The translations under genes and the position numbers were made by a program. Of a stretch of DNA of 64,000 nucleotides, positions 55,034 through 62,795 are shown piece after piece (the first letter of the stretch is position 1; every line of letters starts with the position of its first letter). Below the pieces are notes generated by a model, which had not been told where the DNA came from, searched no databases, and was given only the letters and a program-made list of their open reading frames with translations. Source of the stretch: Candidatus Phytoplasma asteris (GTDB lineage: Bacteria; Bacillota_I; Bacilli_A; Acholeplasmatales; Acholeplasmataceae); the NCBI RefSeq assembly GCF_038505995.1, contig NZ_CP128414.1:682001-746000 (forward strand). The letters run 5' to 3'.

Positions 55034-55053
55034 TGTTCCGTTTTTTTAGACAT
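54733..55053 (-). pseudogene. Chimeric transposase ORF starting inside an IS terminus
   Basis: The frame begins with GGAGAAAATAAAAAAATG, a good ribosome site and start probably borrowed from a PMU gene. The first residues, MSKKTEQ, are encoded by the terminal inverted repeat of the IS read in reverse, and then it enters the transposase at 'CIHSDQGTVYQSQKVQQ'. It retains the second Asp and the Glu of DDE but not the first Asp, so it cannot be catalytic. Confidence 0.75.
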
Positions 55054-55086
55054 TTTTTTATTTTCTCCTTTTCGTAATTTTTTTCG

Positions 55087-55273
55087 TTATTTATCGGCTT
55101 CTGAATTATTTATTGTATATATAATAATGAAAATTGAACTTATTGTTAATGTGATTATTATAATACTTAAAGTTTTTGAACTTGGTTGAAAATAATTTAG
55201 TGCTTCATAGAATAAAATTGGAAGCGTTAAAAAATAATAAAGTTTGTAATATGGTTTTTACAATTATATTCAT
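55087..55273 (-). pseudogene. Small two-helix membrane protein, frameshifted in a T-run
   Basis: ATG at 55271-55273 ('MNIIVKTILQTLLFF') stops after 22 codons. Removing one T from the six-T run restores 'TLPILFYEALNYFQPSSKTL', a second helix 'SIIIITLTISSIFIIIYTIN' and TAA at 55087-55089, giving about 61 residues. It lies between HU copy 3 and the chimeric ORF. A true frameshift or a sequencing slip in the homopolymer is possible. Confidence 0.55.
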
Positions 55274-55296
55274 TTTTTTGGGTTCTCGTTATTTTT

Positions 55297-55587
55297 TTAT
55301 TTTAATTTTAGATCTTTAATTTCATCTTTGATAGTTTTAGATAATTTGAAGGCAATAACTGTTTTGGCAGGTATTCTTAGTTTTTTGCCCGTTTGGGGGT
55401 TTCTCCCTACATAAGATTTTCTAGTTTTTAAGATAAATTTACCGATAGAAGGTGATAAAACCACTTCTTCATTGGATGTGATGGCTTCGATTAATGCAAT
55501 TTCCAATGAGTTGTAAAATTCCTCAGTTTTTGTTATTGGGGTTTTATTAATTTCGGCGATTTTTTTAATTAATTCTTTTTTATTCAT
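55297..55587 (-). CDS. hup: HU/IHF-family DNA-binding protein, PMU copy 3
   Basis: 96 residues, closest to copy 1: 'MNKKELIKKIAEINKTPITK' N-terminus, and DNA-binding arm 'GRNPQTGKKLRIPAKTVIAF' with the conserved Asn-Pro. GGAGAAAAATA precedes the ATG. Here it belongs to the minus-strand dnaB-nuclease-tmk block rather than to a sigma-ssb block. It has the standard arm, unlike copy 2. Confidence 0.93.
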   Translation of the reverse strand: MNKKELIKKIAEINKTPITKTEEFYNSLEIALIEAITSNEEVVLSPSIGKFILKTRKSYVGRNPQTGKKLRIPAKTVIAFKLSKTIKDEIKDLKLK

Positions 55588-55626
55588 GTTTATTTTTCTC
55601 CTATTTTTTTGGGTTTGGTTTTTGTT

Positions 55627-55845
55627 TTATTCGTTGTCTTCGGTATTAAATTTAACTGTTCCATCGCGGTTGTAACTAGTGTATTTAGTTTGTTTGCCAG
55701 TTATTGGGCTATATTCTTCAATAAAGTGAATTGTTTTGTTATCTTCGTAATAACAAGTTTTTTTAATTAATTTATTGTTTCTTAATTCTTGAGTTACTCT
55801 TTGGGACCAATCGTTAATTATTTCTTTTATGGTTGATTTACTCAT
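55627..55845 (-). CDS. Small phytoplasma repeat-domain protein (DUF2963-like) 1
   Basis: 72 residues. The C-terminal part 'EEYSPITGKQTKYTSYNRDG' is the Tyr-x-Pro-x-Thr-Gly-Lys-Gln repeat typical of phytoplasma-specific DUF2963 proteins. The N-terminal 30 residues (MSKSTIKEIINDWSQ) are helical. GGAGAAACAACCAAA precedes the ATG. It is the only intact one of three tandem relatives here. Function unknown. Confidence 0.7.
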   Translation of the reverse strand: MSKSTIKEIINDWSQRVTQELRNNKLIKKTCYYEDNKTIHFIEEYSPITGKQTKYTSYNRDGTVKFNTEDNE

Positions 55846-55987
55846 TTTGGTTGTTTCTCCTATTTTTTATTGGTTTGTTTGGTTCTATTGCTTGAATAAA
55901 ATTACCGTTTTTGTCATATTCGTCGATGTAATCTATTGTTATGCCGTCGTCTTAGTTATAGTGTATTTCTTTGATTGTTGTTTTCAT
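55838..55987 (-). pseudogene. DUF2963-like short gene 2, one in-frame stop
   Basis: ATG at 55985-55987 with AAGGAG upstream encodes MKTTIKEIHYN, then TAA; the same frame continues 'DDGITIDYIDEYDKNGNF' to a TAA that overlaps the next gene's ATG. The junction residues fit the family repeat, so a single sense codon (probably GAA or AAA) mutated to TAA. Confidence 0.6.
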
Positions 55988-56307
55988 TTTTTTGTTCTCC
56001 TTATTTTGTTTTTTGGTTTTTTTGTTCGTTTTTTTAAGTAATCGCTGGTTGAGTAATGAGTTGTTAGATAATTTCCATTTTGGTTGTATTAGTCAATGAA
56101 ATGGATTGTTTTGCCGTCGAGTTGGAAAAAGGTATCTTTTATTTGGTTTCCAGTTTGTGAGTTGTATTCGTAGATGGAGTAAATTGTTTTGCCATCATAT
56201 CGAAACCATGTCGTTTTAGTTTTATTTCTTGTTTGGAGAGCGTATTCGGTGATTTTTTTAATTGTTTTGCCATCTGTACGGAAATGGGTTTGTTTTATTG
56301 TTTTCAT
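55984..56307 (-). pseudogene. DUF2963-like gene 3, one in-frame stop
   Basis: The first 72 codons hold three repeats ('THFRTDGKTIKKITEY', 'TWFRYDGKTIYSIYEYN', 'FFQLDGKTIHFID'). TAA then replaces the expected Glu codon, since the previous repeats read 'EY', and the frame goes on 'YNQNGNYLTTHYSTSDYLKK' to TGA overlapping the next ATG. Both gene 2 and gene 3 thus died by TAA at the equivalent position of a repeat. If suppressed or read through, an extended protein would result. Confidence 0.6.
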
Positions 56308-56308
56308 T

Positions 56309-56779
56309 TTATTTATTCTCCTTATTATTTAATTTATTATGTTGTTTTACAATATTAATTGTTAAAGGATTTAATCCATATAAAAGGGATGAATCTAGAT
56401 AAACACGTGAGAAAATATTAAGTTCAAAAATATTTTTACAAATGTGATTGTAAAGATGAATTGAGTCTATTTCATACAATCTTTGATATTGATTTAAAGA
56501 AATTAATTTTTCTTTCAATTTTTGAAAACCTACAATGTAGTATTTTTGGACTATTTCAATTGTGGATTGGAGTTCTTCGTTTATTTCGAAAAGGTCTTGA
56601 ATATCTAGTTCTATTTCAAAATAAGTGTCCGAATAAGGATTTTTAGATGGTAAAAGGTTAAATAATTTATTGATTTTTATGTTGTTTTTATCAATTATCG
56701 TTTTTAAGAGTTTTATTTGTAATTTATGACGTTTGATAAATATATCGGTTTGTGATAAAAAAGTTAATGAGTTTTCCAT
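56309..56779 (-). CDS. Conserved-looking PMU hypothetical protein
   Basis: 156 residues, no membrane helix, mostly α-helical with hydrophobic spacing ('LKTIIDKNNIKINKLFNLL', 'LFEINEELQSTIEIVQKYY'). AAGGTAAAATAA precedes the ATG. It lies one base before the DUF2963-like gene and about 30 bases after tmk, so it is part of the dnaB-nuclease-tmk operon. Function not recognised. Confidence 0.6.
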   Translation of the reverse strand: MENSLTFLSQTDIFIKRHKLQIKLLKTIIDKNNIKINKLFNLLPSKNPYSDTYFEIELDIQDLFEINEELQSTIEIVQKYYIVGFQKLKEKLISLNQYQRLYEIDSIHLYNHICKNIFELNIFSRVYLDSSLLYGLNPLTINIVKQHNKLNNKENK

Positions 56780-56810
56780 TTATTTTACCTTCTTTTAAAT
56801 ATTTATATAT

Positions 56811-57455
56811 TCATGTGTTTTTGATATTTAATATTTTAATTATTTGTTTTAAAATCTTATTTTTAGGTTGTGTAGCATTAATTAAAAAATAATTACAATT
56901 TTCGTGTTTGCAATTTTGGTTATTACAGTATTGATATTGATTTAAATAATTTTTACGAACATTTTGAAAGTAAGTTATGGGTTTTTGTTCGATAGTTTCT
57001 AATTTATGATTAAGTTGAGTTTGATTTCTTTTTAATCCTATTTTAGGGTCGATGTCTAGATAAAAGGTTAATTTAGGTTTAATTAGAAAATGATTGATGA
57101 TTTTTGAAGTTAATATTTTGTCGCCAGAATCAAGGTTGATATCATCACTTTGATAAGCAAAAGTAGAATCATACCAACGATCAACTAAAACAATATAACC
57201 TTTTAATAAAGCAGGAATAACGAGTTCTTCTTGGGTTTGTGTCATGTTTGCTAAACTTATTAAATATCTTGTGTTGGGTGATAAATTTTCTTGATATAAA
57301 AATAATTTTCTAATTGGTTTACCGATTGAAGAACTTCCTAATCCTTGACAAATGATTATTTTTTTTTGATTTTTTAAATATTTTTTTAATTGTTTAATTA
57401 AAGTAGTTTTTCCGCTACCATCTATTCCTTCAAAAACGATTAATTTATTTGTCAT
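56811..57455 (-). CDS. tmk: Thymidylate kinase, PMU copy
   Basis: About 214 residues from the ATG at 57453-57455. P-loop 'FEGIDGSGKTTLIKQL', DR motif 'VDRWYDSTFAYQ' and 'FYLDIDPKIGLKRN' (lid region) define dTMP kinase, which makes dTDP for DNA synthesis. I prefer this start to the TTG four codons upstream because it overlaps the end of the nuclease gene by 11 bases, a coupled arrangement. An insertion with Cys/His spacing ('CNNQNCKHENCNYF', about residues 180-195) may bind metal and is not typical of Tmk. PMUs commonly carry such extra tmk genes. Confidence 0.9.
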   Translation of the reverse strand: MTNKLIVFEGIDGSGKTTLIKQLKKYLKNQKKIIICQGLGSSSIGKPIRKLFLYQENLSPNTRYLISLANMTQTQEELVIPALLKGYIVLVDRWYDSTFAYQSDDINLDSGDKILTSKIINHFLIKPKLTFYLDIDPKIGLKRNQTQLNHKLETIEQKPITYFQNVRKNYLNQYQYCNNQNCKHENCNYFLINATQPKNKILKQIIKILNIKNT

Positions 57456-58077
57456 TTGAGTGCACAACGCTTTTAATTAAATTAATTGGTGAAAAAGGAA
57501 TGAAATTGTTTGTAAGTAAGTTTTGTAAAAATTGATTGGCTTTGTTAGAAAATAAATTAATGATTTGATTTATGCCTTGAACTTTGCCATTTATAATTTT
57601 ATTGTTGAGTCTTTGGGTTTCTGTGGCGTTGTTAGTTAATAAATAAAATTCAAAACGGGCATCTAGTTTTTTAATTTGTTGAGCTTCGATGATTGTTTGT
57701 TTATAACGATCACGAAGGCATGTTTTGAAATTGAAGGCAATTATGCGCTTGGTTTGGGAGAATAATACTAAATCAAATTTAATATCTGGGATGAAAAATA
57801 AATAGGCTTGTGGATAAAGATTGGTTATTCCTTTTTGATGAAAATATAACAAAATGAGGTATTCATTGATTTTTCCACGGATTGCTTTTTGGCTTTGAGA
57901 GTTATAGTTGTTATCAGTTAAATATTTATTTAATTTAGCGTGAGATTCCAACATATATTCATCAAAGATTTTGTTAAAACAAGTTGGAAAAACTATATTT
58001 TTAGTGATGTTGACACACAAAGTTTTATGATTGAAAACATTAATATTTTTGAAATGTAAATTAGTTAATTGATTCAT
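57445..58077 (-). CDS. Probable PD-(D/E)XK nuclease, EcoRII/PspGI-like active site
   Basis: 210 residues. Three features in order recall the EcoRII-C/PspGI-type restriction fold: 'AIRGKINEYLILLYF' (about 65-79, R-G-K-x-x-E helix), 'PDIKFDLVL' (97-105) and 'FNFKTCLRDRYKQ' (115-127), comparable to the K-T-T-x-(K/R)-(D/E)-R-W motif where the Lys is catalytic. The second acidic residue of (D/E)xK is replaced by Asn-Phe, so activity is uncertain. It lies between dnaB and tmk in a replication-type operon, overlapping tmk, with no methyltransferase nearby. It could serve PMU processing rather than restriction. GGAAATAATAAA precedes the ATG. Confidence 0.5.
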   Translation of the reverse strand: MNQLTNLHFKNINVFNHKTLCVNITKNIVFPTCFNKIFDEYMLESHAKLNKYLTDNNYNSQSQKAIRGKINEYLILLYFHQKGITNLYPQAYLFFIPDIKFDLVLFSQTKRIIAFNFKTCLRDRYKQTIIEAQQIKKLDARFEFYLLTNNATETQRLNNKIINGKVQGINQIINLFSNKANQFLQNLLTNNFIPFSPINLIKSVVHSNDK

Positions 58078-58093
58078 TTTATTATTTCCTTTT

Positions 58094-59382
58094 TTATTCT
58101 AAAACTTCAAATTTTTGGATTTGTTTATAAAAATTAAAATTACATTCACCTAGTTGTCCGCTGCGATTTTTGGCAATAATTAAATTAGTGTATGGGTTAT
58201 TATCGGGTTTTTGGTAATAACTTTCGCGGTGCAAAAACATTACAACATCAGCGTCTTGTTCGATGGTTCCTGAATCTCTTAAATCTTTTAATTGTGGTAA
58301 TTTAACTTCTCTTATGTTTGTTGCGCGATTCATTTGAATTAAAGCTATTATGGGAATATTAAGTTCACTTGCTAGTTTTTTGAGCTCTCTTCAAATTACT
58401 GCTGTTGCTTGATAAGTATTAAAATTTTGGTCTTCTTTTAATAAATGGAGGTAATCAATAAAAACAACATCAAGTCCTTTGGTGTATTTTATTTGTCTAC
58501 ATTTGTTTTTGATATCTTCAATTTTGTTGTTTCTGTCATCATCAATTAAAATATTTAATTTTGTTAAATCATTTTCTGCCATACCTAAAGCAAATCTATC
58601 TTCTTTGGTTAAGTTTTTATGTTGTAGTTTTTTTAAAGGGATTTGTGATGACGACGAAAGCATCCCAATACCCAATTCTTCTGCTGTCATTTCCAAACTA
58701 AAAATTACTGCTGTTTGGTTTTTTTATTTTTATCAAATATTTGCGTAATATTTGTAGCTAAATTTAACATGAAAGCGGTTTTACCCATACCTGTTTTAGC
58801 TCCTAAAATAATTAATTGTTTGGGTTTGAAACCAGAAACTAATTCATCAAGATTGTTAAACCCTGTTTTAATTCCTGTAAGTTGGTTATTGTTATCGTTA
58901 GTAATAATACTTTCTCGAATGTAAGGAATTAAGGTTTTAGTGGAAATAAATGGTGATTTAGTGCTTTGAATAAAGATTTCTACTTGATTTTTGACTGTTT
59001 GTAAATAATTATTAATATTTTTAGTTTTAGATAATTCAGTAGGTAATTGATGGATTAGATTTAACAAATCTCTTTTGAGCGATTTTTCCTTGATTAAATC
59101 AATATATGTTTCTAAATATTGATTTGAAGGAGGCATTTCAGGTAATTTGGTAAAATAATCAATACCTCCTATTTTGCTTAAGCTATTTTGATTTTGTAAA
59201 GTGGAACTAACTGAAACATAATCAATTTCTCGATTTAGAATTTTGAGTTGTTTCATTGTCTTAAATATATATCGATGTTTGGAATCATTAAAGTTATTAG
59301 TGTTAATTAAATTTACAACAGTATCAATCTTTTCTGGTTTTAAAAACAAAGCACCCAACAATGCGCGTTCAGCTTCTAACAT
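58094..59382 (-). pseudogene. dnaB: Replicative DNA helicase DnaB, one frameshift and one stop
   Basis: Start ATG at 59380-59382 behind AAAAGGAGAAAAG. N-terminal domain 'MLEAERALLGALFLKPEKID', then the RecA-like core with Walker A 'GAKTGMGKTAFMLN'. A slip in the A-run near 58725 breaks the frame, which resumes 'AVIFSLEMTAEELGIGML' and 'GLDVVFIDYLHLL' (Walker B). An in-frame TGA at 58391-58393 interrupts 'ATAVI-RELKKLASEL', where DnaB normally has Ser; sense resumes through 'LRDSGTIEQDADVVMFLHR' and 'IIAKNRSGQLG'. It unwinds DNA at the fork when intact. Two lesions make this PMU copy non-functional. It is first in the dnaB-nuclease-tmk operon. Confidence 0.92.
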
Positions 59383-59410
59383 CTTTTCTCCTTTTTGCAT
59401 TTGGGTACAA

Positions 59411-59459
59411 AAAATACCCAAACTATTTATTTTTAATTAATAAATAATTTGGGTATTTT
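59411..59459. terminator. Long hairpin between dnaB and the hsdS relic
   Basis: AAAATACCCAAACTATTTATT pairs with AATAAATAATTTGGGTATTTT with one or two mismatches and a short loop. It lies in the dnaB leader. Possibly a terminator for transcription from either side or an attenuator-like leader structure. Confidence 0.6.
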
Positions 59460-59491
59460 GTTGCTCTTAACCATTTCCATTTTTTTGGGGC

Positions 59492-60253
59492 AGTCTAATT
59501 AAAGATATATTTCAATTAAATACTCTACAAACACCTTCTTATAATTCTAATATGAACAATAAATATATTCTAGATACTAAAATTAAAGATGCAAATAACA
59601 ATTTAGCAACTGTATTTATTGACGTCCAAGACAAAGAAACAATTGAACTACCACAAGAACCATATACTTTAGAACAATTATTACAAAATTGCACAACAGC
59701 TAAAAATATCTATATCTTTTGGAAATCTCCAAAACCACCAAAAGACATTACTCTTGATGATAGAACAGATTTACATATATCAGATTGTGAAAAAAATGGA
59801 GATTACGAAGTGTGGGGTGGAGGTATAAAACCCAAAGGATCTTATAACAAATCTAATACTCCTGAAAATACTATAACTATAACTAGTGTAGGTAGTTGTG
59901 GTTATATTCATTTCCATACTAAACCTTTTTGGGCTGCTCAAAATTTACAAATTTTAAAATCTAAAGATGATTCTTTTAATGTTTTGTATTTCTATTTTTA
60001 TTTAAAACAAAAAGAAAATGAAATTCAAAAAAATTTAAAACAAGGACACATTCCCCATTTCACCCAAAAGATAATAAAAAAAATAAAAATAACTCTTCCC
60101 CCATTAGAAACACAAAATGAAATAGCCACTTTTTAAAATAAAACCTTAAAACAAATAGAAGAAAAAACAAATTTAATCAATTCTTTAATGAAAGATTTAT
60201 TAAATAAAACTGATGAACAAAAACAATATTTATTTAATAAATTATTATTTTAA
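59492..60253 (+). pseudogene. hsdS: Type I restriction specificity subunit HsdS, 3' part with a stop
   Basis: The frame is open upstream of the ATG at 59552 ('LIKDIFQLNTLQTPSYNS'), so the 5' end is missing. The target-recognition-domain signature is seen: 'GDYEVWGGGIKPKGSYNK', 'ITSVGSCGYIHFHTKPFWA', 'GHIPHFTQKIIKKIKITLPP' and 'LETQNEIATF'. TAA at 60135-60137 interrupts, and the frame continues with the conserved long helix ('LKQIEEKTNLINSLMKDLL') to 60253. HsdS picks the DNA sequence for type I methylation and cleavage; no hsdM or hsdR is in the window. Non-functional orphan fragment. Confidence 0.8.
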
Positions 60254-60287
60254 CTTACAAACCTTTTAATTAATACCTTTAAACCCC

Positions 60288-60312
60288 AGACTCTTTTTAC
60301 AAAGGGTCTTTT
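60288..60312 (+). terminator. Terminator after the hsdS relic
   Basis: Imperfect stem AGACTCTTT / AAAGGGTCT with T-run. Confidence 0.6.
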
Positions 60313-60553
60313 TATTTGTCATTAAATAAATATATCATAACAAAACAATAAAACAACAAAATAAACAAATTACCTTGAATATTTCTAATAATTCATGTTA
60401 TAATAAATTAAATTACTAAAAATTATATACTATTTATGCACAAAAACTTTTTACCAATTCTTCAATAAAAAAATCAAAATATGTAGAAAATAAGAGGCAT
60501 TTTATAATAAAAATGTTATAATAAAGCTGTAAATGCAAACAATGGAGGCAAAC

Positions 60554-61129
60554 ATGTATCACATTCCAATAGGAATCTCAGGAAGACACACTCACCTATC
60601 ACAAGAAACACTAGATATTTTATTCGGTCAAAAAAATTATCAACTCACTTTTTTCAAACCCCTCAAACAAACAGGACAATTTGCAGCCCAAGAAAAAATT
60701 GATGTTATGAGTCCATCAGGAAAAATTCTTCCACAAGTTCGGATTTTAGGACCCACAAGACCTTTTGACCAAGTAGAAATTAGTCAAAGCGATGCTTTAA
60801 GACACGGATTTACAGCTCCTGTTAGATCTTCAGGCGATATTAAAGGTTCAGGCAAAGCCACTTTAATAGGTCTCAAAGGTCAAGTAGACATTGAAGAAGG
60901 TGTTATTATTGCCAACAGACATATTCATTTATCTACCCAAGATGCAAAAAATTTTGGCATTACTGACAAACAAATGGTAAGTATTGAAATTGAAGGCACT
61001 AAACCTGGCATCTTAAAACAAGTTTTGTGCAGAGTACACCACGATTTTAAACTTGAATGCCACTTAGATACCGATGACGGCAGTGCTTTTTTACTTAAAA
61101 ATGGCGATACTGTTAAATTACTGAAATAA
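60554..61129 (+). CDS. pduL: PduL-type phosphotransacylase
   Basis: About 191 residues from the ATG behind GGAGG. Two similar halves carry the metal-binding histidines: 'GISGRHTHLSQE' near the start and 'ANRHIHLSTQDA' in the middle, with 'CHLDTDDGSAF' near the end. PduL swaps CoA for phosphate on acyl groups. In phytoplasmas lacking Pta it is thought to convert acetyl-CoA to acetyl phosphate, from which acetate kinase would make ATP. No microcompartment-targeting N-terminal extension and no shell genes are present, so it acts in the cytosol. It is a stand-alone gene; a -10-like TATAAT is at 60517-60522. Confidence 0.92.
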   Translation: MYHIPIGISGRHTHLSQETLDILFGQKNYQLTFFKPLKQTGQFAAQEKIDVMSPSGKILPQVRILGPTRPFDQVEISQSDALRHGFTAPVRSSGDIKGSGKATLIGLKGQVDIEEGVIIANRHIHLSTQDAKNFGITDKQMVSIEIEGTKPGILKQVLCRVHHDFKLECHLDTDDGSAFLLKNGDTVKLLK

Positions 61130-61435
61130 ATCATTAAAAAATAAAAAAATAAATAATTTTGTCAACTTAAATTCTTGCGTTATAAGGATCTTGAAACTCA
61201 CCCCAAAGACCTTATAACCTATATTTATTTTCAATCCTTAGCAAAACTAACAATATAACTAACAATTATTTTATTTTTTTATTGAACGAAAGACATAAAT
61301 TTCCTTTCATTTGTGTCTTTCGCTCAATAAAAACTCTTCTTAAAAACGCAAACAACAAGAAGGAGGTAAAACGGATAAGGATAAAAATTACAAAAACCCA
61401 ATAAACTTAATTAAAAATTATCCTCAATAAAATCA
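61130..61435. other. Intergenic region with long hairpin and orphan ribosome site
   Basis: About 305 bases. Holds the 61281-61327 hairpin and, at 61360-61370, AGAAGGAGGTAAAA without any ATG, GTG or TTG at a usable distance. The next ATG is 65 bases away (61436). Confidence 0.5.
61281..61327. terminator. Long stem-loop, terminator or leader structure
   Basis: ATTGAACGAAAGACATAAAT pairs with ATTTGTGTCTTTCGCTCAAT over 20 positions with three mismatches, loop TTCCTTTC. It lies midway between pduL and the HD-domain gene; as a terminator it lacks a clean T-run, so it may be a transcript-end or leader structure. Confidence 0.55.
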
Positions 61436-62689
61436 ATGCAAACAACCAATCCATCTTTTAAAAAGTTTCTCAGATCTGAAGTTTTTCGTGACCCTATCTA
61501 CGGTTATATTTATCTGGAATACGAATTGATTGAAAAATTAATTGATACTTCCGTTTTCCAAAGATTAAGACGTATAAAACAATTAAGCGGCGCTAACATC
61601 GTCTTTCATGGAGCAGAACATTCTCGTTTTACACACAGTTTAGGTGTTTATGAACTTGCAAGACGGTTTTTAAAAATCACAAATATTAAAAAACACTTTT
61701 CTGAAACCCAAAAATTAATTTTACTAGTATCTTCTTTGTTACATGATATTGGACACGGTGCTTATTCTCATTCTTTTGAAACCTTATTTGACGTAAACCA
61801 CGAAACGCAAAGTGCACGCATCATCAAAAATAACAAAGAAATTGGGGCTTTATTAGACCAAATAAGCCCTGATTTCAAAAACGATGTAGCTAGTGTGATT
61901 GAAAAAACAAAGAAATTTCCCTTAATAGAACAAATTTTAACTAGTCAAATTGATATTGACAGACTAGATTATTTAGAACGAGATTCTTATTTTACAGGTG
62001 CCACTTATGGGCATATCGATTTAGAACGTTTAATGCGTAGCATGATAATTGAGCCTCATCCTAGCAAAAATAACGAAAAATGTATTGCCTTTAGACAAAG
62101 TGGTGTTTTTGCTATTGAAAATTATTTAATTAACCGCTATCATATGTTCTGGCAAGTTTATTATCATCCCAAAGTAAGAGCTTATAGCACTATTTTAGAA
62201 AAAATTTGTAAACGTTTATGTGATTTATTACAAAATAACTATCCTGTAGACCCATACATCCAACCTTTTTACAATTTTGTAAACAATCAAACTGACCTAG
62301 ACAAATACTTAGCAATTGATGATTATTATATGAACGGTTTAATCCTACATCTTAAAAATAGTAAGGATACCATTTTAAAAAATTTATGTAATGATTTTCT
62401 CAATAGAAGTATTTGGCACATTTTAGATGATAACGACCAAAACCAAGAACAAATTGCACACATTAAGCAAAAATATCACAGCCAAAACCGCGATTATATT
62501 AAATATTATACTTCAAGTAATGCTGCTTTTCAAAATGCTTATTCCGAAAGTAAGCCTAAATTTGAAACCAAAATTTTAATTAAATCTAAGGGAGGACTCA
62601 AAAGTCTGAAAGAAGAATCCCCCATTATTAAAAGTTTAATCAAAAGTAGTCCTAAACAAGATAATAAATTTTTTTATCGCCCTTTATAA
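61436..62689 (+). CDS. HD-domain phosphohydrolase, dGTPase-like
   Basis: 417 residues. The HD metal-binding residues are all visible: 'HSRFTHSLGVYELARRF' (His), 'LLHDIGHGAYSHSFE' (His-Asp plus extra His) and 'DIDRLDYLERDSYFTG' (distal Asp). The family (YwfO / SAMHD1-like) hydrolyses dNTPs to nucleoside and triphosphate, controlling pool sizes. The N-terminus 'FRDPIYGYIYL' is typical of the family. A close ribosome site is not evident at the ATG. The final 70 residues are Lys/Ser-rich and probably disordered. It is followed by rsmA about 105 bases on. Confidence 0.88.
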   Translation: MQTTNPSFKKFLRSEVFRDPIYGYIYLEYELIEKLIDTSVFQRLRRIKQLSGANIVFHGAEHSRFTHSLGVYELARRFLKITNIKKHFSETQKLILLVSSLLHDIGHGAYSHSFETLFDVNHETQSARIIKNNKEIGALLDQISPDFKNDVASVIEKTKKFPLIEQILTSQIDIDRLDYLERDSYFTGATYGHIDLERLMRSMIIEPHPSKNNEKCIAFRQSGVFAIENYLINRYHMFWQVYYHPKVRAYSTILEKICKRLCDLLQNNYPVDPYIQPFYNFVNNQTDLDKYLAIDDYYMNGLILHLKNSKDTILKNLCNDFLNRSIWHILDDNDQNQEQIAHIKQKYHSQNRDYIKYYTSSNAAFQNAYSESKPKFETKILIKSKGGLKSLKEESPIIKSLIKSSPKQDNKFFYRPL

Positions 62690-62795
62690 ATCCAAAACTT
62701 CCCCTATAAACCCCTCCCAAACAACTTCCCCAATTCTCAACTAACAACAAATCCCAAAAGCCAACATCCATATCAATTTTATTTAAGGAAATCAA

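Noticed and set aside
58391-58393. In-frame TGA in dnaB read as Trp (recoded genetic code)
   Set aside because: Intact genes here use TGG for Trp, TGA ends the malic enzyme gene, and DnaB has Ser rather than Trp at this place; a TCA-to-TGA nonsense mutation is simpler.
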